Assembly (NCBI RefSeq): GCF_963678635.1
Contig: NW_026971582.1
Coordinates: 35,947-99,946 of the forward strand
DNA: 64,000 nt
Origin: Symsagittifera roscoffensis
Taxonomy: Eukaryota; Xenacoelomorpha; Acoela; Convolutidae
Direction: 5' to 3'
Translations under genes and position numbers: made by a program
The notes under the pieces: generated by a model
Databases searched by the model: none
What the model saw: the letters and a program-made list of their open reading frames with translations, nothing else
What the model was told of the DNA's origin: nothing
Shown here: positions 45,359 to 57,333 of the stretch, one piece after another
Position numbering within the stretch: position 1 is the stretch's first letter
Layout: every line of letters starts with the position of its first letter

Positions 45359-45782
45359 CAGGGGCGGATTTAGGGGGGGGCGGACGCCCCCCCCCCCCTC
45401 AGGGATTCGACTCCCTGCCGACCCAAAGGGTCCCCCCTTTGATACTTTTTCAGAAATCCATTTTTGGCGGTCCGACCCTAAAATTTTTCTAAAGGCGCCT
45501 TGGGCGCCAATATACACTAGCTTTGAGGGGGAGCGCGCGCCAAAAAAAACGCAATTTTTTGGTCAAAATTTTTCAAAAAGTGCCCAAAAACGGCTTTTTT
45601 GACTGTTTTTTCAAAAATTTGCCTGCGGCGCAGAAAATTTTGCCAAAATAGGCGCAAAACAGTGCTTTGGGAGAGCTCGAAAAATCAATTTGGTCGACCT
45701 AAAAAAAAAAAGGTCGTCAAAATTTTGGAAATTTTTTTCGAAAATCCGCCCCCCCCTCGAGAAAATCCTAGATCCGCCCCTG
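45359..45782. mobile_element. Non-autonomous hAT-type element (MITE) with 8-bp target duplication
   Basis: 424 bp bounded by near-perfect inverted ends CAGGGGCGGATTTAG / CTAGATCCGCCCCTG. The eight bases CTGTTATA occur directly on both sides (45351-45358 and 45783-45790), a perfect 8-bp target-site duplication, the hallmark of hAT transposition. The interior has G and C homopolymer runs and no transposase. The intact duplication points to a fairly recent insertion. A decayed relative lies at 20868-20965. Confidence 0.9.
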
Positions 45783-45790
45783 CTGTTATA

Positions 45791-46114
45791 GTACTGTTCA
45801 ATTCTGTTTTTATTTTGAAACCTTACTGAAAAGTTTTAACGAAACTTCTTTCTGAATTTACAATTTTGTAAGGCGTCCTTACAGAAGAGAACAAACCAAT
45901 AGAAAAGCTTCAAGTGAAAAACCTTAGGAAAACCACGTAAAAGAGCGTTTTTTTTGCAAAAAAAAACGAAAACTGATAACAGCTGGATGTTAAAAATCTC
46001 CCATCTAAATTTGCCTGGAAAGACGGCAGTTTTTGGTTAAACTGGATTTTTTAAATTGCTGCATTCTACTACAGCTAAAAGTAGTATATGTTGGAGCAGT
46101 TCAGCCGCGCTGGG
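45791..46114. other. Spacer between the MITE and Polinton relic B
   Basis: About 320 bases of AT-rich sequence; nothing recognised. Confidence 0.4.
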
Positions 46115-46640
46115 GGAGGGGGGGGGAGGTGATGACTTCCATGTATAAACATCAGCTATAGAGTATCTGGTCATCACCCTATGTATTAACCTAGGGAATA
46201 GATTTCTTAATGTATTAAGATAGGTAATAGAGTTGGCAAGGTTTCGTGGTTTGAGTGATGGCAAGGTAGTGGTAAGAAAAACGGTATTTTTTTGAATTTT
46301 GTATGGAAATGTATAGTTTTTCGCAAAAGTTTTGGCGCGCGTTACTTAATGGGTAAATTTCATTGGTGTATTACGTGGGATTAGATTTTCCATTGTTACA
46401 AGAATGCATATAGGTTTCCTAGTTTCAGATGGTAGGATGGTAAGTTTCAAAAAATTAATGGAGTGCGAAATTTTTGGAGCTCGGTTTTGCCGACACTTGC
46501 ATTTCTTCGCTAACTTCTACGATTTGTGATATGTAAGGGCTATTTTTTCATACAAAACTTCGGTATGGTAAATTTCAGATGGTAAATTTTGAGGAAAAAA
46601 ATTACGCGCACAGTTTTGCCAATGTTCCAGATTCTAAATG
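46115..46640 (+). repeat. Left terminal inverted repeat of Polinton B
   Basis: Matches the reverse complement of 55030-55592 over about 500 bases, including ATGCATATAGGTTTC, GGTAAGATGGTAAGTTTC-type blocks and GGCGCGCGTTAC. Similarity is roughly 80% by eye and decays inward. Confidence 0.85.
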
Positions 46641-46772
46641 TTTTCTTAATCGAAAAACAATATACTGTTAACCCAAACGTAGCACTTAACAAGAATTTTT
46701 TCGAAAACAAGGTTAATTACAGAGAAAATTATTCAAGTCACAGCATCGTATACAATTTTACTATATAATCTT

Positions 46773-49700
46773 TCACAAATTTAGAGGTTTAGTATGTATT
46801 TCATTGCACTCAACTTCCCGTTTAGGGTGAAAATAGCTCAGTACTTTTTTAGTTTGTTCGTAAGTTGCGACTAAATGGTTCATCGCTATTTATGAATCGT
46901 TGAATCGTTGACGCTATTTATGAATCCTCTATTCGTTGATTTCAAATTCACTGATTTTTCCAGTTTTTGCCGAATTGTCGATACTTTGCCATCGGACCAT
47001 CTACAGAGTATTCTAAATGCGCGTTTGTTCAGACCTCTACTGCTGAACTTATACTCTTGACTTTTACTATCGTAAAAGCAATAGGTTTTACTACACAGGC
47101 ATAACATTTCGGTGCATCTGAACTCCTTCTTAACAATCCTGATTCTCTCTTGTCATTTTTCTTATGTTAAGAACAGAGAGCACGAAAAAAGTCGTTTTTC
47201 GCATCTGCTCTGAAATTGTCTTGACTGTCCTTGCTTTGCCTTTCAGTCCGATCTGCTCGCTTGCAATGAAAGATACAACCATCTAAGTCTTCTTCTGCCA
47301 AAGCAAAACAGAGGGAATCTGGATCCATTCGAGTTCGTCGAATATGTTGACATCACAAAATTTATCGAAAAAGTAAAAAAACAACTCCAACATTTTCCAA
47401 CTTTTTCAAGAGGCATACTGCAGTATAAAGAATCCTACTATAATTGGTTCACGATGCTGTATAGTAAGCTTAATAAATTCCTTTTCATAAAAATCTTTTG
47501 CTACGATAATGAGTCTCTTGATGAATTGGTTTTTGATAGCTTTGTGGGTTTTTTAAACTCCAAGATATTTTGTCATTGTAGGTTTTGATCTGTCCATTCT
47601 TTGATAGCCGTAGGAACTATTTCCTAGAGGTTTCATTGTTTCGGCTACTACGCCAGATAATGGAATTTCATCGCCGGCTCGCCTAGCATCAACAACAGAC
47701 TGAACAAAAAAGTTGAATACTTAACGCGGTGTGTATTGTACAAATCGATGTACAAATCGATGTACAATTTTTGTACACTCTAGTCCAAGTGAAAATTGAA
47801 AAGTGGTGTGATAGGTGTTCTGATGGTTAACTTGAAGCTAGTTATCAACATTTGTTGCGGTTGTTTTAACAAATCGCTTTCTTTTGCATATGTCGTTATA
47901 TATTTCCCAATAGTTTCTGGTAGCATCAATAATTTTGAAAACAGGTGAGAAATTGCAAAATTTCGCTTTGAGCTCATCTGGAACACTCAGATCGCATTGC
48001 ACGTAGCCGAACATTGTATCATTTCTAATGTTTTGAACTAGTGAATTGACAGAAAGATGTCTTTTGAAAGTTATTTCGTAATTCACATTTCTTCAACAGA
48101 GTATCCTTTTTCTCGAATGTAATCTTTTCGAAGCTCATCAATTTGTCTTTTCTTGGAGGCTCGTTTGATATCATCAACAGTTAGGCTCGCTGTAGCTTCT
48201 TGACAAGGGCAAAAATGGAAATAACAACCCATTGCTTCAAAGCAATCAGCTTTTTTCTGGGATCCTGTAGTGTAGTAACTTTTCATTTCGCATTCAGGCC
48301 TCTTGGCTTGAAAGTATGACTTGAACAATTTTTCAAACGTTCGAACTCGATTCTGCCTTGCCTTAAATTTTTGTGTTTCTTTATTGTAGTCTCATCTCGT
48401 ATACAAGCCTGTGGGCATGTCCTGACACATGAAATAAAAATGGAGTTGGCTAGCATCAATACCGACGATTGATTTACACAAATTGTTTGATTTTGAATAA
48501 ACGTTTCGTTTGCTTCTGCTTTTCTTGTGAAAACAACTGAGGGACAACCGGTCATATCTTTCCGTACTTTTTCAAGCAAGTCACTATCACTCGGAAAAAA
48601 TGGGTAAAACTTATGGTCGGTTGACTTGTGTAGACCGATATTCTTTAAATTCGGTAGTGTGCAGCCAAGCTTTTACGTGTCTATCCCTTTTTCATGACAA
48701 AATTCAATCAATTTCTGCATAGCATCAAGACTAGGAACAACATCCTTGTTATTATACACTGTAGAAAAATGTTGACATCTGTTCGTGTTTCCAGATTGAT
48801 TTCAAGTAGTTGTAGTTTTCGAATCCAGTAAGTGGTTTGGTTTTAAGCCCGAATTTGCTGTAGAAGTCATCATACGAGGGGAGTTGTTTTTCATCAAGCT
48901 TGTAGGGAGTATGAAACCATTTGTATGGAAAGTATCCTTTCATCTCACTGGCTTTGTAAGCTTTAAGAAAAGAGTCTAAAGTAGTAGCTCCACGGAAAAA
49001 CTTCATCAAGTCCAGAAGCTGATTATCTGCAAAATTGAAGGAAACAAGATGTTTGCTCTTTTCGATAACTGGAAGTTCTTTTTCGTTGATAAAGTAGGTC
49101 ATGAGGTATGTTTCAATGGGGTTTATATCATTCCGACCAGTGTTGAATCCAAATACTGGCAGTGTTTTGGTGTATCTCTCTAGATATTAAACCAAATCAA
49201 TCAATTGATTTTTTTCGAATCCTTGGAAAAAGAGTCGATGCGTCTGTTTCTTCCTCATCCTCGATACATTCGTCTTCGTACTCTCTTGCATCACTCTTAC
49301 TGAAACTGCTTCGTTCCTTAAGGATGCTGAAAACTTTGTGTAGCCGATTTTTGATGTTGTTTTCAATTTTCAGAAATTATGATTGGCTTCCGGCTTTATT
49401 TTTCTCCACCAACAATTCCAAGTTTGCACAAAGTCAATAATGAGGAATTCTGGATCCTCGCCACACAAAAGTATGGGTTTGTCGAGTAAATTCGTTGAGA
49501 CTGACACTGATATGTGTTCATGCTTCCCGATTCAAATTATTGTATCGGTTGGTTTTAGTTCTTCGGATGGCACGCAAATTGATTCAAAGTCAAAAATGGC
49601 AACAATTTTGCATAAAGTTTGTTCTTTTGTATACTCAATATTGAAACCATCCAGTTTCTCAAGCAAAACTTTTGTAGAAAGTAAACATTTTTGGGGTAAA

Positions 49701-50945
49701 TGTTTTTGATTCGATCTTTGCATCGTAGAAGATGCTTGTTGAAATTGCCTGCCTTGTGGAAAAACATATCTGAATATATCAAAAATTTGGGCATCGGAAG
49801 CATTTGAAGAAGTTGTCGAAGTTATAAACGTGAATAATTTGGTTGTTGTATCGTAGAGTTTTTGCTGTATTCTTGTATATACCGCTACTTCTCCGAGCTA
49901 ACTTTTCTACGAAGTCTCCTTCTTCAATGTCGATATCGTAGACAAAGATGTTTTTAATTTGTACATCTTCAACTATTGGTAGAATATCCATCGAAACTCC
50001 ACGAAACAACTCTGGATCACAACCCAATTTTTCCTGAAAACCATTAAAAATCTTGCACGTGGATGTTTCGAAACTTGTTGTTGGGTGCAAATGAACTGCA
50101 AGCGCTGTAAACAAACACAAAATGTCATTGTATGGTTGTTTTGTGTTTTGATCCGAAACCAAACAATTAACTAGGTTATTCCTCAGAAGTCGTACGGGAT
50201 TCATTGAATCTGGACATCCCATGGGTACGTTTTTCAGTAAGGCGGCAAAAATGGTTACATTGGCGATCTTCTTGAATCGCCTTTTCCCTATTTTCTCTTT
50301 CTTGTACAAAGTTTGATGATATCTTGCTTATTGGCCTGCTTCTGTATAGTCGTCAAGTCTGCTTTAGTACAAAGCATCATAGATTTATCAAAGAGTGTGC
50401 TATTTTTATGAGTGTAGAAATGACGATAATTGCCGATTCCCAATTTACGTAACACAAATCCCAGGGCAATGTTGATTTTTGCATCACAATCAAATTTTTT
50501 CAAAGAATTGATCCAGTTTTTCATTAACTAGATTAGGATCTAGTTTTGCAAGTTGGAAAATGATAACCTTGTGGCGTCCATTTTCCATCTCAGTATCTGT
50601 CAAGATGTGCTGACAGGCATTCAACTCATCTCGTAGCAGATCACTTTCCTCCTTGTTTCCCAGATTTTACTCAAATCAGCATTAGAATCACTCGTTTTCC
50701 TCGCTTTTATCCCTTGATCTTTCTTGCGATGTTGTTGAAGTGAACAATAGCTTGGAAATTCAGTCTCACACGATAAATTTAAGGGTTTACTTTCTTGCTC
50801 GTATGGAAATTCATTTCTTGTTGGTTGTATGTACAATAACTACAATCCGGACAAGAAACAACTCTCGCGCAAACCCTGCGATGTCGAGCCCCATTGGCTC
50901 TACTGTTTTCTTTACCACAGTCCTCGCATTTCTTTTTTCGCATTA
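46773..50945 (-). pseudogene. Polinton protein-primed family B DNA polymerase (near full length, broken)
   Basis: Traceable from an N-terminal zinc-finger-like region (CEDCGKENSRANGARH and CPDCSYCTY, 50945-50784) to the stop at 46773. Open pieces include 50309-49779 and 49102-48752. Exonuclease motif I is AIFDFESICVP (~49575-49600) and motif II FGFNTGRND (~49133-49160). Palm motif A is GIDASQL followed by degraded HFYF (~48460). Motif B, KPLGNSSYGY, is intact (~47604-47633). Motif C reads DPDS where relic A has DTDS (~47317-47330). A KGYFPYKWFHTP block marks the Polinton-type sequence. The length (~1350 codons) is normal for this family in invertebrates. At least eight frame changes or stops make it inactive. 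Confidence 0.9.
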
Positions 50946-52149
50946 CTGTTGAGTGCTGGCATCTGAAAAAAAAGTGAGAGATCTAGCTTGTATCAAAAAA
51001 TTTTTTGAAAAAGTTCATGGCACCGACAAAATTGGAAGATTTAAAAATTTCTAAAAAATATTAGATTATTTATACTTACTTTGAATGGTTCAACATTATT
51101 GAAAAAGTTTCAAGTAGTTATATGAGCTTAAAGCGATTGCTTTCAACGTAAAAGAAAATCAGAATGAAAAGAGTTTTAGTTAGTATTGCTTAGAGAGACT
51201 CAACCAATCAGAATTGAGTATTCTTTTAGTAACAATGTTGGTTGGAAATCAACCAATCAGAATCAATTTCTAAGAATGAATTGTTTATCATTTCAGAAAA
51301 TTTTAATTAATATTTGAAAAATGTCTATCAAAAAACAGTTGAGTTTTCTCGAGTTACTTTACGAGAGTAAAGTAAATTCCCAATTGATTTTCTTATTGAT
51401 GAAATAGATGTTGACTCTTACTTTTTTCATAATTCTTCGGACGTTTTTATTATTTTGAAACAGAGTTCTCCGACTGAGTTAACGTCTCTTTAGAGAAACT
51501 TACTCAATCAAAGAATTTACTTTTGATCCACATATTGTGTATCAAAGCTTCAAACTTACGGCTGAATTACACCTCACAAGGAAAGAAGTTTTGCTTATTC
51601 TCGAAAATTTGAAGGTAATAAAAAAATCGTACAATAATTTATCAAAGACATTTTTATCCCCTACCATTTACCCAAGTTTGTAGAAACTCCCCAGCTAATT
51701 TTTTTCCATCAATTATTTAAGGAGTTTCAAAGCTCAAAATCTTGCTTGATTTGGTTTGGAATCAGATTTTCAGATATTTGCTTTGAAAAATTCATCAACT
51801 TTGAGTTACCATCTCGAATCTCCTCAAAATCAAAAAATTTGACCATCTACCCAAAAAATCGTCAATTTCTCATTGTTACATACAAAAAAATCAATTAATT
51901 TGATGAAAAAAAATGTGGAAAGAAAACTTTTTCTATTTTTTTGTTTTGTAACTCATATCGCCAATATTTCTTTTTCTTACAGTAAACAACTTTTGGTCAT
52001 CTATTTTTGCGATTGCTTTTTTGTATATTGTTACTTATTTGGAAAATTTAAGCCCTCAAAGAAATGTTCTGTTTGGATACAACAACCAGAACAAAATTGA
52101 ACATTGTTGTAATTAGAAACGCCAATAATGTGTAAAAATCCCCATTTGA
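50946..52149. other. Polinton B interior without recognised gene
   Basis: AT-rich, no frame with protein-like composition. It includes two AACCAATCAGAAT copies near 51200-51270. Confidence 0.4.
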
Positions 52150-52412
52150 AAGAATTAACGATAAATAAGAAAAAGTTACGAAAATTGTAACCAACTTTTA
52201 GTATTTTGTATAATCTTCTGAGTAGTTTACACTGAAAAGATAGAAAATTTAGGATACAAAAAGATCAGACACAGAATAATTATGATATTATATCTTTCTC
52301 AGTGTAAAATTTACCGGAGCAAAGCAATTGACAAATTGGCATGATTTTTTTTTGGAAATTTCGGAAATTTTAAAGAATTTTTTAAAGGTTGAAGGCAAAG
52401 TGAAAAAAGAAA
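52150..52412 (+). repeat. Internal direct repeat of Polinton B, copy 1
   Basis: Nearly the same 260-base sequence recurs at 54733-54988 (shared blocks TTGTAACCAACTTTTAGTAT, ATCTTTCTCAGTGTAAAATT, GAAATTTTAAAGAATTTTTT). The pair brackets the capsid/protease segment. Confidence 0.75.
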
Positions 52413-53059
52413 ACTAACTGTAATTGTAGCGAGAAATAAGACAGGATAAATGAACTGATTGATGTAAAACGGAGAACTGGATAAAAACATTTGATTGGTC
52501 GAAACTTGAAAAATTTTTCTGATTTTTTCCTCAGCTCCAATGAAAAGTCCATGTAGATTTGATTGGATGTACTTCAGTTTCTTCTGAAATTTCGAAAAAT
52601 CTAATCTTTTAGGAATAAAATTCACGCTTCATTAACATCGTGGAAAAGACGAAATTGCATCTGTCATATGATCGTGGGATAATTATGTGAAAACAAAGAA
52701 ATCAGGTCATAAAAGTAATAAGTATTATGGAGCTGTCATTTTTTCTCCAGATAACCTGTGGAAAAAAGATTCGGTGGTATATAAAAATAATCAACCATGA
52801 GGAGCTGTCGAGTTACCCGATATACCGTGGAGCGAAATAATTAATCTGTCAAAGGTAACCCTCTCTTGACAATTTTCCCCAGATTAACAGGGAATATCAA
52901 TAGAATAAAATAAGTTTCAAACAGTTCTTTCAGGAAAAAAATATTCTGTGATATATTTGTTGATATATACACAAATTGTCACGGATATAGTTTTGATGAA
53001 TTTCTGGAAGCATTTGATTTGTATCCGTTCAACCATAGAGCAAACTCTTTATGATCCGG

Positions 53060-53826
53060 AATAAACTTTTCACTTTATGGCAGACTTGCCATTGATTTGC
53101 TTTCTTGTGATAAATTATTACTACCAAAAACCAAAGTTCGAATTCAACTAACTCGAGCTAGACCTAATTTTTACATGCTATCTGATAATCCAAATGTTAG
53201 TCTAAACATTGTTGGTTGTTCGCTGTTTACTAAAAAATTTTTAGTAGACGAACCTAATCTTCAAAACTTGCAATGGATTCTGGAAAGGAACTTGCTCATT
53301 TCATTTACATGGAAAATTTAGCAAGAGCCTTTGTCATTCCATCTCGTCAAAACCAGTTAATTCATGAAAAGGCTTTCAATAACGCACCAATCAGAAATAT
53401 AGCTGTTGCTATAAATACAAATCCAGCTATTGAGGGATCTTTTCATGAGAAGCCCTTCAACTATCGACAATTTCAATTGGTTGAGCTTAGAAGTAATCGG
53501 GGTCGAAGAACATTACTTCATTAAAAACAATTTCTTTTTGTCAACCCTATGTTACAACAATGAAAGCAATGCAGTTTAACAAAGATTTTCCAACTCTTTG
53601 TATTGAATATTCTCAAAACCCATATATTCTAAATTTTGACTTGACATCATTACAGGATGCAGCTGAACAGTTTCATTATCCAGAACTTAGTGGAGAAAGC
53701 TTGAGGTTAGAAAAATTTTTTCAATTTCCCTTGAAGCAAAAAACGGAACTGATAGTCTTGGGAGAAAGTCTATCAAACATTCAAATTGACAGTTTCGGAA
53801 CAGTCGCTAAAAATGTTTTTTTTTGA
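53060..53826 (+). pseudogene. Polinton capsid-like protein (F54H12.2-like family), C-terminal two thirds
   Basis: Three frames join in order. The first runs about 53070-53290 (LLLPKTKVRIQLTRARPNFY, then a VGCSLFTKKFLV block). The second is 53273-53524 (ARAFVIPSRQNQLIHEKAF, then GSFHEKPFNYRQFQL). The third is 53560-53826 (MKAMQFNKDFPTL, then YILNFDLTSLQDAAEQFHYP). This pattern is what invertebrate genomes annotate as F54H12.2-like, assigned to the double jelly-roll major capsid of Polintons; the assignment is from memory. One frameshift near 53285 and one break near 53525 inactivate it. The N-terminal third is not recognisable. Confidence 0.7.
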
Positions 53827-53997
53827 GTTTCCAGGTTCCTATAAAATAACATAATTTTTGGGACTTTCCATTGTTATTGTGGCTGTTTTAACTATTTCTT
53901 TATCTTCAGAGCTGAATCTCCAGACAAAGCAGATAATGATTGCTATTTAATTGACAACCCGCGACATTTCTTAAACCTAGACAGTAAATCAGTGATC

Positions 53998-54090
53998 AAT
54001 AGTCTTTTTCCACTTAATAAGGCTTGTGTATAGGACTTTTTTGTGTTCAATAGTCTTTTTTCACTAAATAAGGCTTGTGTATAGGACTTT
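53998..54090 (+). repeat. 50-bp tandem duplication
   Basis: CAATAGTCTTTTTCCACTTA at 53998 and CAATAGTCTTTTTTCACTAA at 54048 begin two ~43-base copies that end in GGCTTGTGTATAGGACTTT. Period 50, two copies, few differences. Confidence 0.8.
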
Positions 54091-54206
54091 GTTGATTCAA
54101 AACCTAAATGCGTGTAAGTCAATAATCTTTCTTTTTTACCTAAAGTGTTCTATCAAACTATCAATTTTCTTGTTTTCGGATGTAAATTAGCTTTACACTT
54201 GCAAAG

Positions 54207-54530
54207 ATGGATAATTTTTCTCTTCTGCAAACTATTGAAACAATTCCTGAACTCAGGTTCAATTACATGGGATCTTACCCTTCTGATAAAATACCTCAAC
54301 TAACAAAATACTATTTCGTAGTGGTTATTTCAGCCCCAATTAATTGTAGAGGAGAACACTGGACCATGATTGCTCGACTGGGCAAAATTTACTATTTTGC
54401 TGATTCCTTAGGAAGAAACAGATCAACTTATTCCTTTTTAACAAAAAACTATGGACGAACTTGAACTATTCCCCAAAAAACTGATGGTTCCGCAAAACTT
54501 CATGATGTGCAAGTTTTGAATTTCAAAAAT
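54207..54530 (+). pseudogene. Polinton adenain-like cysteine protease
   Basis: An 85-codon frame (54207-54464) holds GEHWTMIA, with the catalytic His followed by Trp, and YYFADSLGRN with the Asp, in the spacing of the adenovirus-type C5 maturation protease found in Polintons. A frame change near 54450 continues as KKLMVPQNFMMCKF, matching the position of the Gln and Cys of the active site although spacing is altered. The plus orientation behind the capsid gene fits. It would process capsid proteins during particle maturation. Broken, and the N-terminal ~50 residues are weak. Confidence 0.7.
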
Positions 54531-54732
54531 AATTTTATGTGAAAATGCATTTTTTTTTTGTAAGTGTAAGCTTTTGCAGTAAATTTACTATATGTAGTGA
54601 ATTGTTTATTTATTTAAGTAATTAATTTCTTGAAAATCCTTACTTTTTTCAATAAGCATCTTAGCAACTATCTCTTTGGTGAAAAACACGGATAATGATG
54701 ATGGAATATGGATGCTGTATTCACCCAACTGA

Positions 54733-54988
54733 AAGAATTAACAAAAAATAAAAAAATTTACGTAAATTGTAACCAACTTTTAGTATTTGTATAATCTTCT
54801 TTGTATTTTGCACTGAAAAGAGAGAAAACTTATCATAAAAAAATATCATACACAAAACAATTATGATTTTATATCTTTCTCAGTGTAAAATTTAACAGAG
54901 CAAAGCAATTGACAAAATTGGATGATAATTTTTTGGAAAATTTCGGAAATTTTAAAGAATTTTTTAAAGATGAAAGACAGAGTGAAAA
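54733..54988 (+). repeat. Internal direct repeat of Polinton B, copy 2
   Basis: See the partner at 52150-52412. The two are in the same orientation with a 2.6-kb offset, so unequal recombination between them would delete the capsid and protease genes. Confidence 0.75.
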
Positions 54989-55029
54989 AATTACTTGAAC
55001 TTTCTTGAAACCTACCATCTGCAACATAC

Positions 55030-55592
55030 CATCTAAAAACATTTTTTTTAAAAATTTTTTTTAAGATAAAAGTTTTTTTAAGGTAGGTAAGTCCGTAATT
55101 GCAAGGAATTAAAAATTGGTCAAAAAAACTTTTCTGAAACCTACCATCTGAAACTTACCATATCGAAGTTTTGTAAGAAAAGGTAGCACTTAAATATCAC
55201 AAATCGTAAAAGTTGCCTAAGAAATGCAAGTGGTATTGGCAAAATCGAGCTCCAAAAAGTTTGGACTCCAAAATTTTTTTGAAACTTACCATCTTACCTT
55301 CTGAAACTATGAAACCTATATGCATTCTTGTAACAATGGAAAATCTATTCCCATGTAAATCACCAATAATACCTACAAATTAGGTAACGCGCGCCGAAAT
55401 TTTTGCGAAACAACTAGATATTTCAACACAAACTTCGAAAAAATATTGTTTTTCTTACCACTCTCTTACCATCACTCAAATCATGAAACCCTACCACCTC
55501 TATTCCCTTTGTTAAAACATAGATTGATGGTTGATGACCGGATATTCTATACCATATGTTAATACATAAGGGTCATCCCCCTTCCACTCTAA
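55030..55592 (-). repeat. Right terminal inverted repeat of Polinton B
   Basis: Reverse complement of 46115-46640. The outer end reads GGGTCATCCCCCTTCCAC. Some short internal blocks (ACCTACCATCTGAAAC-like) are themselves repeated within it. Confidence 0.85.
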
Positions 55593-57119
55593 GTCGATTA
55601 TCGAAAAATGTATTTCCACAATTCAAAAAATTGCGCTTTTTTAATTGTTCAAAACCGCTTCAAACATAACTTAGCTATTTTGTCGTTCTATTCAATTTCA
55701 CTTTGTTAAAATTTTGTTCGAACTTTCGAAACAGTTAAGTTTTTTATTCTGACATCGGTTTTAGTCGCTGAGCCCTCATTTAACCCCAATTCACTCCCCC
55801 ATGGTTACGCTGTACCGCTATGGTTACGCCCTAACATGTTTTGTATGCACTCCTCCGCCACATTTACCCTTTCCCTCTTTCCTTGTTGGAGAAGGGTTAA
55901 ATAGGAATGAATGCTGGTGGAAAATGTAATTGAGCAAAAAAGTTAGTTTTGGGAAACGAGCACTAATCACGGCGTTTCGCTTGAGTTCGAACTTTGCAAC
56001 TCATACCACAACTATTCACATCTACAAAAAATATTTCAAATTACTTTTTTATGAACTAAAAATTTATGATTTTAAAAACGAAAAGTGAACCAAAAGAGCT
56101 CAATAAAAACTTTTCTAGTTATAGGCCAAGAAGATTAATTTTTTTTCAATTTTTACCAATAAAATTTCGGTGCATGATTGAACGGGAGAACCTATTTATT
56201 GCCAAAACTTATTACTTCAACATGAAATTAGTTTTTTTTCCAATTTTTCTTTTGAAACTTGCTATGGTTGTACCCTTTGCCTACATTGGTATTGTTACCT
56301 GATACTTACAAAACTTGTTGCTCTCTGTGAACGATCAAAAACGAAAAAAATTGTGTTAAAATGGCTAACAGTTAAGCAACCTAGTTGAAACTGAAGTTCT
56401 TAGTTTTGCTAGATAGTAGAAATAATGTGATCGAACATTACAAGTCTGCAGCGATATTTTTTATTGATTAATACTCTTGTAGATAATAGTTTGAACTTGA
56501 AGTCCTTGTAGATAGTGAAACATTGAACCAAAGAATAAATCGAAAAATAAAACAGTTGGTTTTTTGGATGACAAATTTAGGTACTTTGATAAAATGGACA
56601 ATAGAAAAATTAATGATTCGATCAAATACATACACATTTAATTCCAAAAATTGGAGTCTAACATAACTTACACCTGAGTTATCAAAATATTGGTATAGCA
56701 TACCTCAGGAAAGCACTAATGGGACATTTATTGATTACTTTTCAAGGTAGCACTCGGAATGATATTAGTAACGACACCACGACCCAACGTAAGGTACAGC
56801 TTAGACATGCCAGATATCAACAGCGCTTTTTCCAATGCTAGAGCACGCATTCATACATTATGTAAACCCCAACCAGTTTTCTTGTGAAGTTTTGCATTTT
56901 GTTTAAGAGTTGTCAGTTATTGTTAGATCAGTTTAGATTTACTATGTTTTCTTTGTAATCAAAACGCTTCGATGCGATTTAATTTTGCTTTGCTGGGTGT
57001 TCAGTGACTGTAGAGATGCCGACGCAACTGTTGCCAAATCATAATAGCATCATAATCTTTCTCAAAATCAGGGAAAACTTCAAAAACGGTCTGAAATTTT
57101 GCTCGAAACTCAGTAGTAA
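55593..57119. other. AT-rich sequence without recognised features
   Basis: Short frames only. A pair of ATGGTTACGC copies lies near 55800-55835. No gene family seen. Confidence 0.4.
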
Positions 57120-57333
57120 TGTATCGTGTCCCGGATCCTAAGGGGGGGGGGGTCCTTCCTAAGGGGGGGGGGGGTCCTCACGTAAAGCAAAATCTTAGGA
57201 AAGGGGTCCTTAATTTTTTGGAGGACCCTCATCCTAGGATTTTGTAAACGAAAGAAAATTTCCACCCAAAAAGCAGAAGACCCCCTACTTAGGATCTTGC
57301 TAAGTTTAGCTTAACAACAAGGGACACGATACA
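57120..57333. mobile_element. Small inverted-repeat element
   Basis: 214 bp with perfect 13-bp inverted ends TGTATCGTGTCCC / GGGACACGATACA. The interior has two G-run copies and several CCTAAG/CTTAGG half-palindromes that extend the folding potential. No coding capacity. No certain target duplication, so the superfamily is not assigned. Confidence 0.6.

Larger units (their letters stand above)
46115..55592. mobile_element. Polinton/Maverick relic B
   Basis: About 9.5 kb with long terminal inverted repeats, a minus-strand protein-primed DNA polymerase, and a plus-strand capsid-like gene and adenain-like protease. This is the Polinton gene set in convergent-to-divergent layout. Polintons usually run 15-20 kb and also carry a retroviral-type integrase, packaging ATPase and minor capsid protein; I find none of these, so the copy is internally deleted as well as frameshifted. 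Exact outer ends are uncertain by about 15 bases because the left end abuts a G run. Confidence 0.85.

Noticed and set aside
49162..49709. Plus-strand frames of 92 and 108 codons
   Set aside because: Antisense to the Polinton polymerase, which is supported by motifs in order.
28110..55592. A single giant Polinton split by the LTR element
   Set aside because: The repeat at 28130 and the one at 46115 are both left-type ends with their own polymerase C-terminus, so there are two separate relics.
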